Notes under the pieces: model-generated
Database searches by the model: none
What the model was told of the DNA's origin: nothing
The model's input: only the letters and a program-made list of their open reading frames with translations
Shown here: in pieces, positions 33,681 to 44,100 of the stretch
Layout of the letters: each line of letters begins with the position of its first letter
Numbering within the stretch: the first letter of the stretch is position 1
Translations under genes and position numbers: made by a program
Assembly: GCA_964594065.1 (NCBI GenBank)
Contig: CAZQKX010000003.1
Span: 54,748-118,747, forward strand
DNA: 64,000 nt
Reading direction: 5' to 3'
From: 4572-13 sp964594065
GTDB taxonomy: Bacteria; Planctomycetota; Phycisphaerae; Sedimentisphaerales; Anaerohalosphaeraceae

Positions 33681-34802
33681 ATGAAAAATCTGCTCAAAAA
33701 ACTTATTGCGACCGCTCCTACGTGCGAAAATGGGGAACTTCAGATGGCACGGGTGCTGGAAAGCTTTTTTCGGGATCATGGCGTTTCTACAAAACTGGAT
33801 TACTGGGATAACAAACGCGCTAATCTGATTGCCACCATCGGCCCCGAGGGCCTGGATGTACAGACACTGGTCATCGGCGTTCATAATGACGTCGTTCCGG
33901 CCTCGGCGGAGAACTGGGAAAGCGATCCTTTCAAGGCCGTTGAAGCCGATGGCAAAATTCACGGCCGGGGTTCGTGTGATATGCAGGGCGGGATTTGTGC
34001 GGCAGCGCAGGCTATTGTTGAGATTGCCCAGTCAGGGAAGGAGTTAAACGGGCGTATACTTTTTGCCGCCACCGCAGGGGAAGAAACCGACAGTTGTGGC
34101 GTAGAGCGATTTGTCGAGCAATATTCAGAGAAAATTCACAATCCGGTGGGCGTCCTGATTCCGGAACCGACAGGCCTGGAAATCTTACGGGCACATCGAG
34201 GCATTCTCTGGCTGAAGGTCGAAACCGCCGGAAAAACCGCCCACGGCTCCATGCCGCACCTGGGGATCAACGCCATCGAAAAAGCCAATGCTTTTCTAAA
34301 CCGGCTTAAAGACTACACGATCCCACATACACCCCATGCCCTTCTAGGCGGTTGTTCGATGAGCATTAATCGCATTGCCGGCGGCACCGGAACCAACATC
34401 GTCCCGGACAACTGCTCGATCGAACTGGACATCCGAACGCTCCCCGGTCAGGACAAGGATACGATCATCGACAGCCTGCAGGTAATTTGCAGCGAACTTG
34501 CCCGGCAGGACCCGGACTTTAAAGCGGAGATTTCTATCATTCGCGCTATTGACGCGATGGAAACTGATGAGAATGACCCGTTTCTGCAGACAGTGTGCAA
34601 TTCAACCGGGATCGCTGAGACCAAAGCGGCGGTATTTACGACCGATGGTCCCCACTTTGAAAAACTGAACGCCTCGGTAGTCGTCTTCGGCCCCGGTGAT
34701 GGGACACTTTGCCACAAGCCCAACGAATACATCGAAATCGCCCAGATGGAAAAAGCGAAGGAATATTACATAAAGCTAATAAATGACGTGTTGACGTGTT
34801 GA
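33681..34802 (+). CDS. M20-family metallopeptidase (ArgE/DapE/CPG2-like)
   Basis: A 373-residue amidohydrolase with two-metal residues: His-x-Asp in GVHNDVVPA (68, 70), Asp in GRGSCDMQGG (100), Glu-Glu in TAGEETDSCG (134-135), Glu in IPEPTGL (162), and C-terminal His in LCHKPNEY. A dimerisation lid starts at HRGILWLKV. Family members remove acyl groups or C-terminal residues (acetylornithine, succinyl-diaminopimelate, peptides). Substrate cannot be settled; the lid segment AHGSMPHLGINAI is ArgE/DapE-like. It converges with the Minf_1886 gene with 3 bp between stops. Confidence 0.85.
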   Translation: MKNLLKKLIATAPTCENGELQMARVLESFFRDHGVSTKLDYWDNKRANLIATIGPEGLDVQTLVIGVHNDVVPASAENWESDPFKAVEADGKIHGRGSCDMQGGICAAAQAIVEIAQSGKELNGRILFAATAGEETDSCGVERFVEQYSEKIHNPVGVLIPEPTGLEILRAHRGILWLKVETAGKTAHGSMPHLGINAIEKANAFLNRLKDYTIPHTPHALLGGCSMSINRIAGGTGTNIVPDNCSIELDIRTLPGQDKDTIIDSLQVICSELARQDPDFKAEISIIRAIDAMETDENDPFLQTVCNSTGIAETKAAVFTTDGPHFEKLNASVVVFGPGDGTLCHKPNEYIEIAQMEKAKEYYIKLINDVLTC

Positions 34803-34805
34803 ACG

Positions 34806-35186
34806 TTACCGGATTTCGATAGTGTATTGCTTCTCAAAGACGTCGGAGAAGTCGAAAACATTTTTGAAGTCCTCAATGGTATCTGTTTCCTGCGAGGTCA
34901 TCCAGCCGTAATCGATCATCAGGTAAACGATCTCGCCAAAGTCCCGCGTGGAACAAATCCCCCAATGCTCCAAAACCATAGCCGCCAAACGCCCCCATTT
35001 TTTTTGCGCAACCTCAGCCAATCCCCATGACAACTCCTGACCGGTAATATGACGCGGCATGGATTCAAGGCCCTCCTGCTGACGAAACTTATCGATCGTT
35101 GCCGCCAGTCCTTCAAAGACAAACTTTAATCCCCGCACATCGTACCGGCCGTCTTCTTTTGCAATTTCTTCGATGGTCTTTTTCAA
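34806..35186 (-). CDS. Minf_1886-family protein
   Basis: A 126-residue protein of the conserved Minf_1886 family, found in planctomycetes and relatives. The family pattern is seen in the ITGQELSWGLAEVAQKKWG segment and the WGICSTRDFGEIVYLMIDYGWM segment. Function is unknown; it appears cytoplasmic. It follows metG by 42 bp and may be in its transcript. Confidence 0.8.
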   Translation of the reverse strand: MKKTIEEIAKEDGRYDVRGLKFVFEGLAATIDKFRQQEGLESMPRHITGQELSWGLAEVAQKKWGRLAAMVLEHWGICSTRDFGEIVYLMIDYGWMTSQETDTIEDFKNVFDFSDVFEKQYTIEIR

Positions 35187-35228
35187 GAAAGTCCGCCAAA
35201 GGCGGCTCCACTGCTTCGAAATTTTATT

Positions 35229-37247
35229 TTAGTGGATGCGCTGCCCGGGTTTGGCACCCGCATCCGGACTGAGTACAAAGACTTCTTCACCGCCCGGCCC
35301 AGACGCACAGACCATACCTTCGGAGATGCCAAATCGCATCTTCCGGGGCGCCAGATTCGCCACGCACATCACCAGCCGCCCCTGGAGTTCTTCGGGCTTA
35401 TAGGCCTTGGATATCCCGGCAAAAACATTTTTGGTCACACCGCCCAGGTCCAGTTCCAACTGCAGCAGTTTATCGGCACCCTCGACAGCCGAGGCCTTGG
35501 CAACCCGGGCAATCCGTAAATCCACCTTCATGAAATCGTCAAACGTGCATTCATCCGCCAAGGGTTCATCCAGTTGCAGGGTTGCAGGTTGTATTTCGTC
35601 CGTCTGCGGGGCTGTTTCCTCTTTGCTTTCTTCGATCATTGCGTCTACCTTTTCCTTTTCTATGCGTTCGATCAAACGAACAAAGTCATTAATTTTCCGG
35701 TTTTCTAAAATCGTTTCCACATCAGCAAATGCCAGTGCATCGACTGCGAGGAACTGCTCGATCTTGCCGGCATACTCCGGCAGGACGGGCTTTAAATAGA
35801 TCGTCAGTATCTTGACGGCATTCAATATCGCGGTCAGCGTCGTCCGCGTTCCTTCCGCATCGGTTTTGATCGTCGCCCACGGCTGCTGTTCTTCGACATA
35901 GCGATTGGAAATATCGGCCAGTGCCGCAATACGACGGATCGCCGCAGCATAATTGAGATTCTCATACGCATCGACCACCTCGGCCTTGGCGGCAATTAAC
36001 TGATCGATCAGTGCTCGCCCCTTTTCGTCCAGCGTCCCGAGCATGCCGCCCAGCTTTTTGGTCAGCATCGGCCCCGAACGGCTGGCCAGATTCGCCAGTT
36101 TACCCACCAAATCTGAATTCACGCGGCTGACAAAATCCTCTGTGTTTAATTCTATATCACCAACGTCACCACTAAGCTTGGACGCGTAATAGTAACGCAA
36201 GTACTGTGGATCCAGATGCTTCAGATATGTTCCGGCCATAATAAATGTGCCTTTACTCTTGGACATCTTCTGGCCGTTGACTGTTAAGAAGCCATGAACA
36301 AACAGCTTGGTAGGCATCCGCAAACCGGCACTCATCAGCAGCGCCGGCCAGAACAAGGCGTGGAAATACATGATATCCTTACCGATAAAGTGACATATTT
36401 CGTATTCGCCGCTGTTCCAGACATGATCAAAATCCAGCCCGCTCTTATCGCACCAGTTTTTGCATGACGCCATATAGCCGATGGGAGCATCCAGCCAGAC
36501 ATAGAAATATTTATCGTCCTCGCCAGGGATCTTGAACCCAAAATACGGGCCGTCCCGGGAGATGTCCCAGTCTCTCAGGCCCGCCTCAAACCATTCATCC
36601 AATTTATTCTGAACCGACGTCTGCACGTAACCGGTAGCAAAAAGGTCTTTCAGCCTGGATTCATAATCACTGAGGCGGAAGAAATAATGTGTACTTTTTT
36701 TCAATATAGGCGGGTTGCCGCTGACCGTACTGACCGGATCAATGAGTTCGATCGTTTGATAGTGTGAAGCACAAGCATCACAGGAGTCACCATACTGGTC
36801 CGGCGATTTGCATCGCGGACAGGTGCCCTTGATATAACGGTCCGGCAGCCACATCTTTTCCTGTTCATCATACGCCTGTTCGATCTCTTTTTGGACGATC
36901 GAGCCGCCCTGTTTCGCCTTCGCATAGATCATTTCGCTGAATTGGCGGTTTTCATCCGAGTGGGTACTGTAGTAATTATCGAACGCGATGCCAAAGTCCG
37001 TAAAATCCGCGAAATGTTCGCCCTGGACCCGCTCGATGAGAACTTCGGGAGTGATCCCCTGATTTTTAGCGCTGATCATCACGGGGGTACCATGCGTGTC
37101 ATCGGCACAGAAATAATAACACTCATTGCCCATCGCTTTTTGAAAACGCACCCAAATATCCGTCTGGAAGTACTCAACCAGATGCCCAATATGGACCGCT
37201 GCGTTTGCATACGGCAGTGCCGATGTTACCAGTAATTTCCGTGTCAT
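35229..37247 (-). CDS. metG: Methionyl-tRNA synthetase
   Basis: A 672-residue class I synthetase that charges tRNA-Met. HIGH motif as VHIGHLVEY (about residue 18), zinc knuckle CPRCKSPDQYGDSCDAC (about 139-155), KMSKS as GQKMSKSKGTF (about 330), anticodon-binding helical domain, and a C-terminal tRNA-binding OB fold (about 570-672, VDLRIARVAKASAVEGADKLLQL) that also forms the dimer. A linker with Glu/Gln/Pro precedes the OB fold. It starts 3 bp after the RicT-like gene. Confidence 0.96.
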   Translation of the reverse strand: MTRKLLVTSALPYANAAVHIGHLVEYFQTDIWVRFQKAMGNECYYFCADDTHGTPVMISAKNQGITPEVLIERVQGEHFADFTDFGIAFDNYYSTHSDENRQFSEMIYAKAKQGGSIVQKEIEQAYDEQEKMWLPDRYIKGTCPRCKSPDQYGDSCDACASHYQTIELIDPVSTVSGNPPILKKSTHYFFRLSDYESRLKDLFATGYVQTSVQNKLDEWFEAGLRDWDISRDGPYFGFKIPGEDDKYFYVWLDAPIGYMASCKNWCDKSGLDFDHVWNSGEYEICHFIGKDIMYFHALFWPALLMSAGLRMPTKLFVHGFLTVNGQKMSKSKGTFIMAGTYLKHLDPQYLRYYYASKLSGDVGDIELNTEDFVSRVNSDLVGKLANLASRSGPMLTKKLGGMLGTLDEKGRALIDQLIAAKAEVVDAYENLNYAAAIRRIAALADISNRYVEEQQPWATIKTDAEGTRTTLTAILNAVKILTIYLKPVLPEYAGKIEQFLAVDALAFADVETILENRKINDFVRLIERIEKEKVDAMIEESKEETAPQTDEIQPATLQLDEPLADECTFDDFMKVDLRIARVAKASAVEGADKLLQLELDLGGVTKNVFAGISKAYKPEELQGRLVMCVANLAPRKMRFGISEGMVCASGPGGEEVFVLSPDAGAKPGQRIH

Positions 37248-37250
37248 TAT

Positions 37251-38543
37251 CTATTCTCCGCCCTTTTGGGGTTGATTGCCCTTCGGTTGTTTTTTCGGTC
37301 CTTGTTGATTGTTACTTTTGTTGGGGGCGTTATTACCCTGTCTGTTGTCGCGGTTTTTGTTCTTTGATCGCCGGCGTCGATTTCTACCGCCGCGTCGATT
37401 CTTATTTTGAGACTGCTGGCCTTCTTTTTGAGACGAGCCGTCTGTCCGCTTTTCACCATTGTTCTCGTGGGATTGCTGCGATTTCTTTTTGGGACCATTA
37501 ACTTTCTCTTGCTCTGCCTGAGCAGCCTCTTCGATCTCAGCAGTTACCCCGGAATCGATCTGACTGCTCGACGGCTCAGCAATCGCCTGGTCAAGAATAT
37601 CTTCGGCCAAATCAGACTCAATTTCAGGCTGCTTGACAACCGCCGGTTTACCCGGAAAGCTGATTTCATCGACAGGCCATGCTTTGCGGTCACCCAATTG
37701 GTCCTGCACCACCACCAACTGGGTCAGAATATGCATATCGACGACTTTGCCGGAACCTTTAGGCGTTTGAACCATTGTATTTTTTTTAGGCAGATTTTTT
37801 TTCAGCTGCAGATAGGTCTCGTCTTCATACCGCAAACAGCATTTGAGTCTGCCGCAATGTCCGCTGATCTTGGAAGGATCCAGCGTTGCCTTTTGCAGTT
37901 TGGCCATACGCATGTTGACCGGTTCGAGAATTTTTAAATACCGGCTGCAGCAACACTGCTGTCCGCACGTTTCATAATCGCTGATCAGACGAGCTTCATC
38001 GCGCGAACCGATCTGGCGAAGTTCGATCCGCGTCTGATATTCCCGGGCAAGCCGCTTGACCAACTCACGAAAATCGATTCGGCCTTCACTAGTAAAGTAA
38101 AAGATAATCCGCTCACCGCCGAACAGGTGTTCGGCCTGAATGATTTTCATCTTCAGGCCCAGCTCTTCTGCAAGTTTCTGAGCACACTTAGCCTCGCCTA
38201 CCGCGGATTTTTCCAGATGTTCCTGTTCGCGAATATCCTCATGCGTCGCAAAACGGACAAACCGCCCCCCCTGGCCCAATGGATAATCCTTGGTCCGGTT
38301 ACAGTAATACTGCTCCACTTGCTCCGGCGAGCTTTTAAACTGAGCGCCGCGATAATTGTGCACACCCACCACCTGACCCAACTCCAGCCCGCGTTCAGTC
38401 TTGATAACCACATGCGTATTCAGCTTCGGAATGTGCGACTCATGATGCTCAAACCAGCCCAGACCGCCCATTTGACCATAGCGAACAAGCATCTGCCTGG
38501 CATGTTTTTGAACTTTTGGTTTATTCTGTTCACTCTGTGACAT
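37251..38543 (-). CDS. PSP1-domain protein, RicT-like, with long disordered tail
   Basis: A 430-residue protein. Residues about 20-300 are the PSP1/RicT domain with its Cys clusters CGQQCCCSRYLKILEP (about 190) and SGHCGRLKCCLRYEDE (about 228), which in RicT help hold iron-sulfur clusters. In Bacillus RicT acts with RicA and RicF in RNA processing. Residues about 310-430 are low complexity, rich in Gln, Asn, Lys, Arg and Gly (KNRRGGRNRRRRSKNKN), a likely RNA-binding disordered tail. It is followed directly by metG. Confidence 0.85.
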   Translation of the reverse strand: MSQSEQNKPKVQKHARQMLVRYGQMGGLGWFEHHESHIPKLNTHVVIKTERGLELGQVVGVHNYRGAQFKSSPEQVEQYYCNRTKDYPLGQGGRFVRFATHEDIREQEHLEKSAVGEAKCAQKLAEELGLKMKIIQAEHLFGGERIIFYFTSEGRIDFRELVKRLAREYQTRIELRQIGSRDEARLISDYETCGQQCCCSRYLKILEPVNMRMAKLQKATLDPSKISGHCGRLKCCLRYEDETYLQLKKNLPKKNTMVQTPKGSGKVVDMHILTQLVVVQDQLGDRKAWPVDEISFPGKPAVVKQPEIESDLAEDILDQAIAEPSSSQIDSGVTAEIEEAAQAEQEKVNGPKKKSQQSHENNGEKRTDGSSQKEGQQSQNKNRRGGRNRRRRSKNKNRDNRQGNNAPNKSNNQQGPKKQPKGNQPQKGGE

Positions 38544-38613
38544 TTATTGATAAACTCCTTTAAAAAAAGAAGATACGTTCTTTCTGGCTGGGCCGTCCCA
38601 ACGTCAGAGCCTC

Positions 38614-39738
38614 TTAGGAAGCGGATAGTATATCCGAATTGGACAGATTTAACAAGAGTTGTTCAAAGATGAGTTTTTCATTAACGCTGGAGTCGGCCCA
38701 TCGGTGAATTTGATAGCACATTTCAATGTGCCGGGCCGTCGATTCGGCGTCAAATCGTTCGCTGACAGCCTGAATACAGCGTTTCTGATCGTTATTGATC
38801 AGTTGGTCTAATTGCCCAATGCCCAGTTTCATCGCATCGCTGAGGGCACTGACCACCATCTGGACAACCCCCTTTTGAATCCGTCGGGTAATATCCGTCG
38901 TGCTGACATTGGCATTCTGCTTGATCCAGACAGCCGCCAGTTTGCGGGCATTTTTGGCGATCCATTCGGCAGTATCAACCGCATCGGCCAGTTGAAGCGA
39001 CGACAGTTTTTCAAGCATTTGGTACTTGAAATCGTAAGCGGTCAAACCTTCGGCGGCCAGTTTCGCCCAAGCCAAAGCTCGCCCTACGCTACCCTGTGAA
39101 AAACGTGCCCAATAGGTCGCTTCAGCTTTGGAAACACCTTCAGCCGTTAAAGCATCAACGATCTGCCGCTCTTCAATGGAGCCAAACCGCACCATCTGAC
39201 AGCGCGACAGCGTCGTCGGCAGCATCCTATCCAGCCGGGAACAAAGCAGAATGATCACACAATAGCTCGGCGGTTCCTCGAGTACTTTCAGCAGTGCATT
39301 CTGACTGGAAGCGTTGACCTTTTCGGCTTCATCGACAACATAAACAACAAACTGTCCCATCGTCGGCCGATTGGCTGCTTTTTCGATTAGGAATTCACGG
39401 ATTACATCGATCGGCATATCTACCGGCGTCTTTTTATTTTTGCCTTTTTTTGTGTACTGTACAAGTTCTTTATAAATGGGCCGAAAATCCGGATGTCCGT
39501 CAGCGTCAAATGTCTTACAGGAATGACACGCCCCGCAGCTATCGACAAACGCCGGATCGGTGCTGACGGTTTGTCTGTCTTCACAGAACAGCATTTTAGC
39601 CCAGGCTCGCGCGACGGTTCGTTTGCCCACACCGTCATCGCCGGAAAACAGATACGCATGCGCCATCCGCCCGGCCGCATACGCCCGCTGCAATGAACCA
39701 ATCGCTTTATCCTGACAAAAAACATGAGCCAATGACAT
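38614..39738 (-). CDS. holB: DNA polymerase III delta' subunit (clamp loader)
   Basis: A 374-residue AAA+ protein. Walker A-like FSGDDGVGKRTVARAW (about residue 32), zinc module CGACHSC (about 68), Walker B region FVVYVVDEAEKVNASSQNALLKVLEEPP and sensor 1 LLCSRLDRMLPTTLSRCQ. DnaX and HolB are similar; the gene position next to tmk and the length favour HolB. It lies 4 bp after tmk, part of a tmk-holB unit. Confidence 0.85.
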   Translation of the reverse strand: MSLAHVFCQDKAIGSLQRAYAAGRMAHAYLFSGDDGVGKRTVARAWAKMLFCEDRQTVSTDPAFVDSCGACHSCKTFDADGHPDFRPIYKELVQYTKKGKNKKTPVDMPIDVIREFLIEKAANRPTMGQFVVYVVDEAEKVNASSQNALLKVLEEPPSYCVIILLCSRLDRMLPTTLSRCQMVRFGSIEERQIVDALTAEGVSKAEATYWARFSQGSVGRALAWAKLAAEGLTAYDFKYQMLEKLSSLQLADAVDTAEWIAKNARKLAAVWIKQNANVSTTDITRRIQKGVVQMVVSALSDAMKLGIGQLDQLINNDQKRCIQAVSERFDAESTARHIEMCYQIHRWADSSVNEKLIFEQLLLNLSNSDILSAS

Positions 39739-39742
39739 AGGC

Positions 39743-40360
39743 TTACAATCCTTTAATCTGCTTTAAAACATCCTGATGCACCTGCTCAACGGTTTGCGAT
39801 GCATCAACGATCCTGACTTTATCTGTAACATCGTTCAATTTCAAAAAGCCTTCCCGCACCCTGACATGATAGGCATCCCCTTTTTGTTCCATGCGGTCCA
39901 GGTCACGCTGCATCCGCTTTTGGGCAGTTTCCAAATCCACATCCAGCACAACAGTCAAATCCGGCCACACGCGTTCCAGTGAATCGGTTCCGATCTGCAG
40001 AACTTTTTCGATACCAAATCCGCCGGCGAATCCCTGGTATGCACACGTACTGGATATCCAGCGGTCCATTAATACGCATTTCCCATGAGCCAGATCCGGA
40101 CCGATATGCTCCTTCCACAACTGAGCCCGCGCGGCCATATACAAAAGCACTTCGACATTGTCACCCATACCTTCATGAGCCGGGTCGAGCAGAATCTCGC
40201 GTATTTTTTCGCCGACAATCGTCGTACCCGGGTCACGATAGGAAACAACGTCTACACCGCAAGCAGCGATCCACTCGCTAAGCAAACGTGTCTGTGTACT
40301 TTTACCGCAGCCGTCCGGGCCGTCCAGAACCAGAAATTTGCCTGTCAGTTTCTGTTTCAT
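39743..40360 (-). CDS. tmk: Thymidylate kinase
   Basis: Phosphorylates dTMP to dTDP. 205 residues, normal length. P-loop LDGPDGCGKSTQT (about 12-24), YRDPGTTIVGEKIR substrate loop, the DRW motif in LMDRWISSTCAYQG, and a C-terminal lid with Arg residues (KRMQRDLDRMEQKGD). Its start overlaps the membrane-protein stop by 4 bp. Confidence 0.94.
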   Translation of the reverse strand: MKQKLTGKFLVLDGPDGCGKSTQTRLLSEWIAACGVDVVSYRDPGTTIVGEKIREILLDPAHEGMGDNVEVLLYMAARAQLWKEHIGPDLAHGKCVLMDRWISSTCAYQGFAGGFGIEKVLQIGTDSLERVWPDLTVVLDVDLETAQKRMQRDLDRMEQKGDAYHVRVREGFLKLNDVTDKVRIVDASQTVEQVHQDVLKQIKGL

Positions 40361-41136
40361 ATTTTTTCTTTCTCTGCGGCGGCCTGCTCGGCCTCAAGAT
40401 TGTCCTGAAGCCAAAGCACCGCCATCAATGCCAGCACTAAAAACAGCATGCTGAGACACACATGATGTACACCGGTCAAAATAAAATACACAACCGTTCT
40501 CGGGACAACAAGCTCGATCAAAAACATTAAAGTAAACACGATACCAAATCCGCCGGCTAACACCTTAAAAATCGACTCGATCTCGCCAAAACGATACCGA
40601 GGAACGGCCAAAACCGATTGAGCCAGGGAATTATCGTACACGATCATCCTCGCCGGAACCAGCAGAAACGGCTTGATCATAAACAAGATCGCCGCCATTG
40701 TACAGAACTGGAAAAACCATTCCGGTATCATTGTCATGTCCTCTGTTTTCCAGAGATATCTGCCAAGTGTTGTTGCAATAGCCATGCTAAAAAGAAGCAG
40801 GACGAAGCCGAACATGATCTGGAAAAACAATATTTTCCAGAAATACCGACGGCCGTAACGGATCAGGTCAAGCGGTTGCCAGGGTTGGGTACCAGCAACC
40901 GCAGAGGTCTTCATGAAGCCCAGATACAGCATCTGTAAAATCACACCTGTGATCGCAATACCAAAACCCAGAAGAAAGGAAGGCCCGGCGGAAAACTCAA
41001 CATGCCGAGACTCTGCCGCTTCGGCCATCAGAAGAAATTCATCTGAAAAAAGCATCAGGGCCGCATGCAAAACAACCACCAGCATCACCTCCGGCCAGCG
41101 TGTTTTTAAAATATCAATTACTTTTTGTAACATCAA
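40357..41136 (-). CDS. Integral membrane protein of unknown function
   Basis: A 259-residue protein with about six membrane helices (about 15-32, 50-72, 97-122, 138-160, 192-210, 218-243). The centre FLLVPARMIVYDNSLAQSV resembles planctomycete multi-helix proteins of unknown role. It lies between dnaE (10 bp) and tmk (4 bp overlap) and is co-transcribed with them. No function assigned. Confidence 0.65.
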   Translation of the reverse strand: MMLQKVIDILKTRWPEVMLVVVLHAALMLFSDEFLLMAEAAESRHVEFSAGPSFLLGFGIAITGVILQMLYLGFMKTSAVAGTQPWQPLDLIRYGRRYFWKILFFQIMFGFVLLLFSMAIATTLGRYLWKTEDMTMIPEWFFQFCTMAAILFMIKPFLLVPARMIVYDNSLAQSVLAVPRYRFGEIESIFKVLAGGFGIVFTLMFLIELVVPRTVVYFILTGVHHVCLSMLFLVLALMAVLWLQDNLEAEQAAAEKEKI

Positions 41137-41146
41137 TGCTCTTTCA

Positions 41147-44100
41147 TTAATTCCTCATCAGCTTCACGTTGCCGCGGCCGACGACGGTCTCCATCTTTTG
41201 ACAGAAGTCCACATCGGCCCGCACACTGTAGGTTTTGTCAGCAATCGCGGCAATGCGATAGCCGCCGGTGGTCTGTACACTGACATGCACCGGGCTTTTG
41301 CCGCGATGGCTCTTGCACAAATTGCAAATTCGCTGGACCTTTTCTTCGGTTACATCCAGACTCAATAATTCGATCCAGATACGGGCGGCCAGTTTCTCCG
41401 TCGCTTCGTCCATCAAAAATAGTTCGTCGCATATAATGTTCGGATTTTCCCGCCGACAGTCCACCGTCCCCTTCACGAAAACGATCGCATCGACTTCAAG
41501 CAGCTCATTAAATTGTTCCAGGATCTTCGGGAACATCACCACTTCGCATTTACCCTGCACATCTTCCAGCTCAAAGACCGCCATCTTTGCCCCGGCATTG
41601 CGGCCGTTACGGGTCACTATGTGGCGGATCTTGGTGATCATGCCGCCGATGACCACTTCGCGTCCTTCGGATTTATGGGTCAACTGGCTTGTATTGGCAT
41701 TCGAGTAGACGCTGATAACATCAGCATGTTTACTCAGGGGATTACTGGTCACATAAAAGCCCAGCACTTCCTTTTCATACAGCAGCATCTGTTGTTCGCC
41801 CCAGGGTTGAACATCCGGCAGAGACTGCTGATCCGACTCCTTATCGTCACCAAATCCACCGTCACCGAAGAAATTCATCTGTCCACTGGCGGCATCGGCC
41901 TGCATCGAAGAACCGCTCTGCATGGCTTTTTCCAAGCCCGCCATCATCTGTGCACGGCTGCCGCCAAGACTGTCAAACGCCCCGCCCTTGATCAGCGCCT
42001 CCAGCACCTGTTTATTGACCGCACGCAGGTCAACATTTTCACAAAAATGAAACAGACTCTTGAACCGACCGGCACGCTGCCGTGCGGCAATGATCTGCTC
42101 GACCGCCTTTTCACCAACCCCCTTAACCGCGGCCAACCCAAACAAGATCACGCCGGAATCCTTGCGATGGTCGTGTTCCTCGTTATAGACCACCGTAAAA
42201 TCTACAAAGCTTTCATTGATATCCGGCGGCAGAACCTCGATACCCATCTCCCGGCACTCACCGATATAATCGACCACCTTGTCAGTACTGCCCATTTCAT
42301 AGGTCAGCAGTGCCGCCATGAACTCGATCGGATAGTAACATTTCAGCCAGGCCGTCTGGTAAGCGACAAATGAGTAGCGTGTCGCATGCGATTTATTAAA
42401 ACCGTAACCGGCAAACCGTTCGATCAGGTCAAAGATATCTTTGGCCTGCACTTTAGCCAGGCCCTTTCCGACACAACCGTCAACGAAGCGTTTCTTTTCG
42501 GCTTTGATAACTTTTTCTTTTTTCTTACCGATCGCCTTAATCAGGCCATACGCCTCACGCAGCGGAATATCGCCCAGGCGATTGCAAATACGCATCACCT
42601 GTTCCTGGTAGACCATGATGCCGAAGGTCTCTTCCAGCACTTCGCGCATGATCGGATGCGGCACCTCCCACTTGGCTCCATGCTTGCGGTCAATATAGTC
42701 GGGGATCAGTGCCATCGGACCGGGACGATACAGAGCGTTGGCCGCGATCATGTCTTCGATGCGGTCAGCCTTGAGTTTCATCAGCAAATCCTGCATGCCG
42801 CCGGATTCAAACTGGAATACACCCTTGGTCCGTCCGGAAGAGAAGATTTTCTTAAACACCTTCTGGTCAGTAATGTCAATCTTTTCGATATCGATCGTTT
42901 CACCATGCAGCGCCTTAACCAGGTCCACGGCCCGGCGGATCACGCTGAGGGTCTTAAGACCCAAAAAATCCATCTTCAGCAGGCCCACCTTTTCCACGGT
43001 CGGTCCTTCAAACTGAGTAATCAAATCATCCGAACCGGCCTGCTTATATACCGGCAGAAAATTCGTCAGCGGTTCATCGGCGATCACCACACCGCAGGCA
43101 TGCACCGAAGCATGCCGCGCCAGCCCCTCCAGTGTTCGCCCAATATCGATAACCTTGCGCGTCGTCTCATCCTCATCATACAGCTTTTTTAAATCGGGCT
43201 CGGCCACGAGCGCCTTGTCCAGCGTCATTTTCAATTCGGTGGGGACCAGTTTGGCCAGTTTATCCGCATCCGACAGCGGCACATCCATCACCCGGCACAC
43301 ATCGCGGATGACCGCACGGGCCTTCATCGTCCCAAAGGTAATGATCTGCGCGATCTGGCCATATTTCTGCCGGACGTAGTCCAGTGCCGCCGGCCGCGAG
43401 GCCTGACAGATATCGATATCGATGTCCGGCATCTCATCCCGTTCCGGGTCCATGAATCGCTCAAACAGCAGGTCGTACTTGATCGGGTCCACATCGCAAA
43501 CGCCCAGGCAATAGCCGACAACGGTACCGACGGCACTGCCCCTGGCGCCGATGGGAATATTGTTCTCGGCAGCATAGTTACAGAAATCCCACACGATCAG
43601 GAAATAGCTGGCAAATCCCTTGCCGGAGATCACGCTGAGCTCTCGTTCGATCCGCTGGGTGATCTCATCGGTCAGCTTGCCGTATTTTTTCCTGGCGCCT
43701 TCATACACCTGCCGCTGGAGAAAATCTTCCGGCGTGCTGCCGTCGGCGGGACGATAGACCGGGGCATGCCGACTGGTCAGGTCCAGTTCGACATTGCACC
43801 GCTCGGCAATCTTCAACGTATTGTCGCAGGCGTCCGGTACATCGGAAAACAACTGGCGCATTTCCTCAGCGCTTTTCAGATACACGCTGGTCGGGTACTT
43901 CATCCGTTCAGAATCGCTGACTTTTTTGCCCGTATTGATACAGCACAGCGCATCGTGCGCTTCGTAATCGGCCTCATTCAGGAAATGCACATCATTGGTC
44001 GCCACCAGCGGCACATCCATCTTTCGCGCCAGCTCGATCAGTTTGTCCCGCACGTCCGGATGGTCAACACCATCATGCTCCTGGACCTCGATAAAGAATC

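Noticed and set aside
41513..43192. Long plus-strand frames (about 270-290 codons) inside dnaE
   Set aside because: Antisense shadows of dnaE; no ribosome sites or known motifs.
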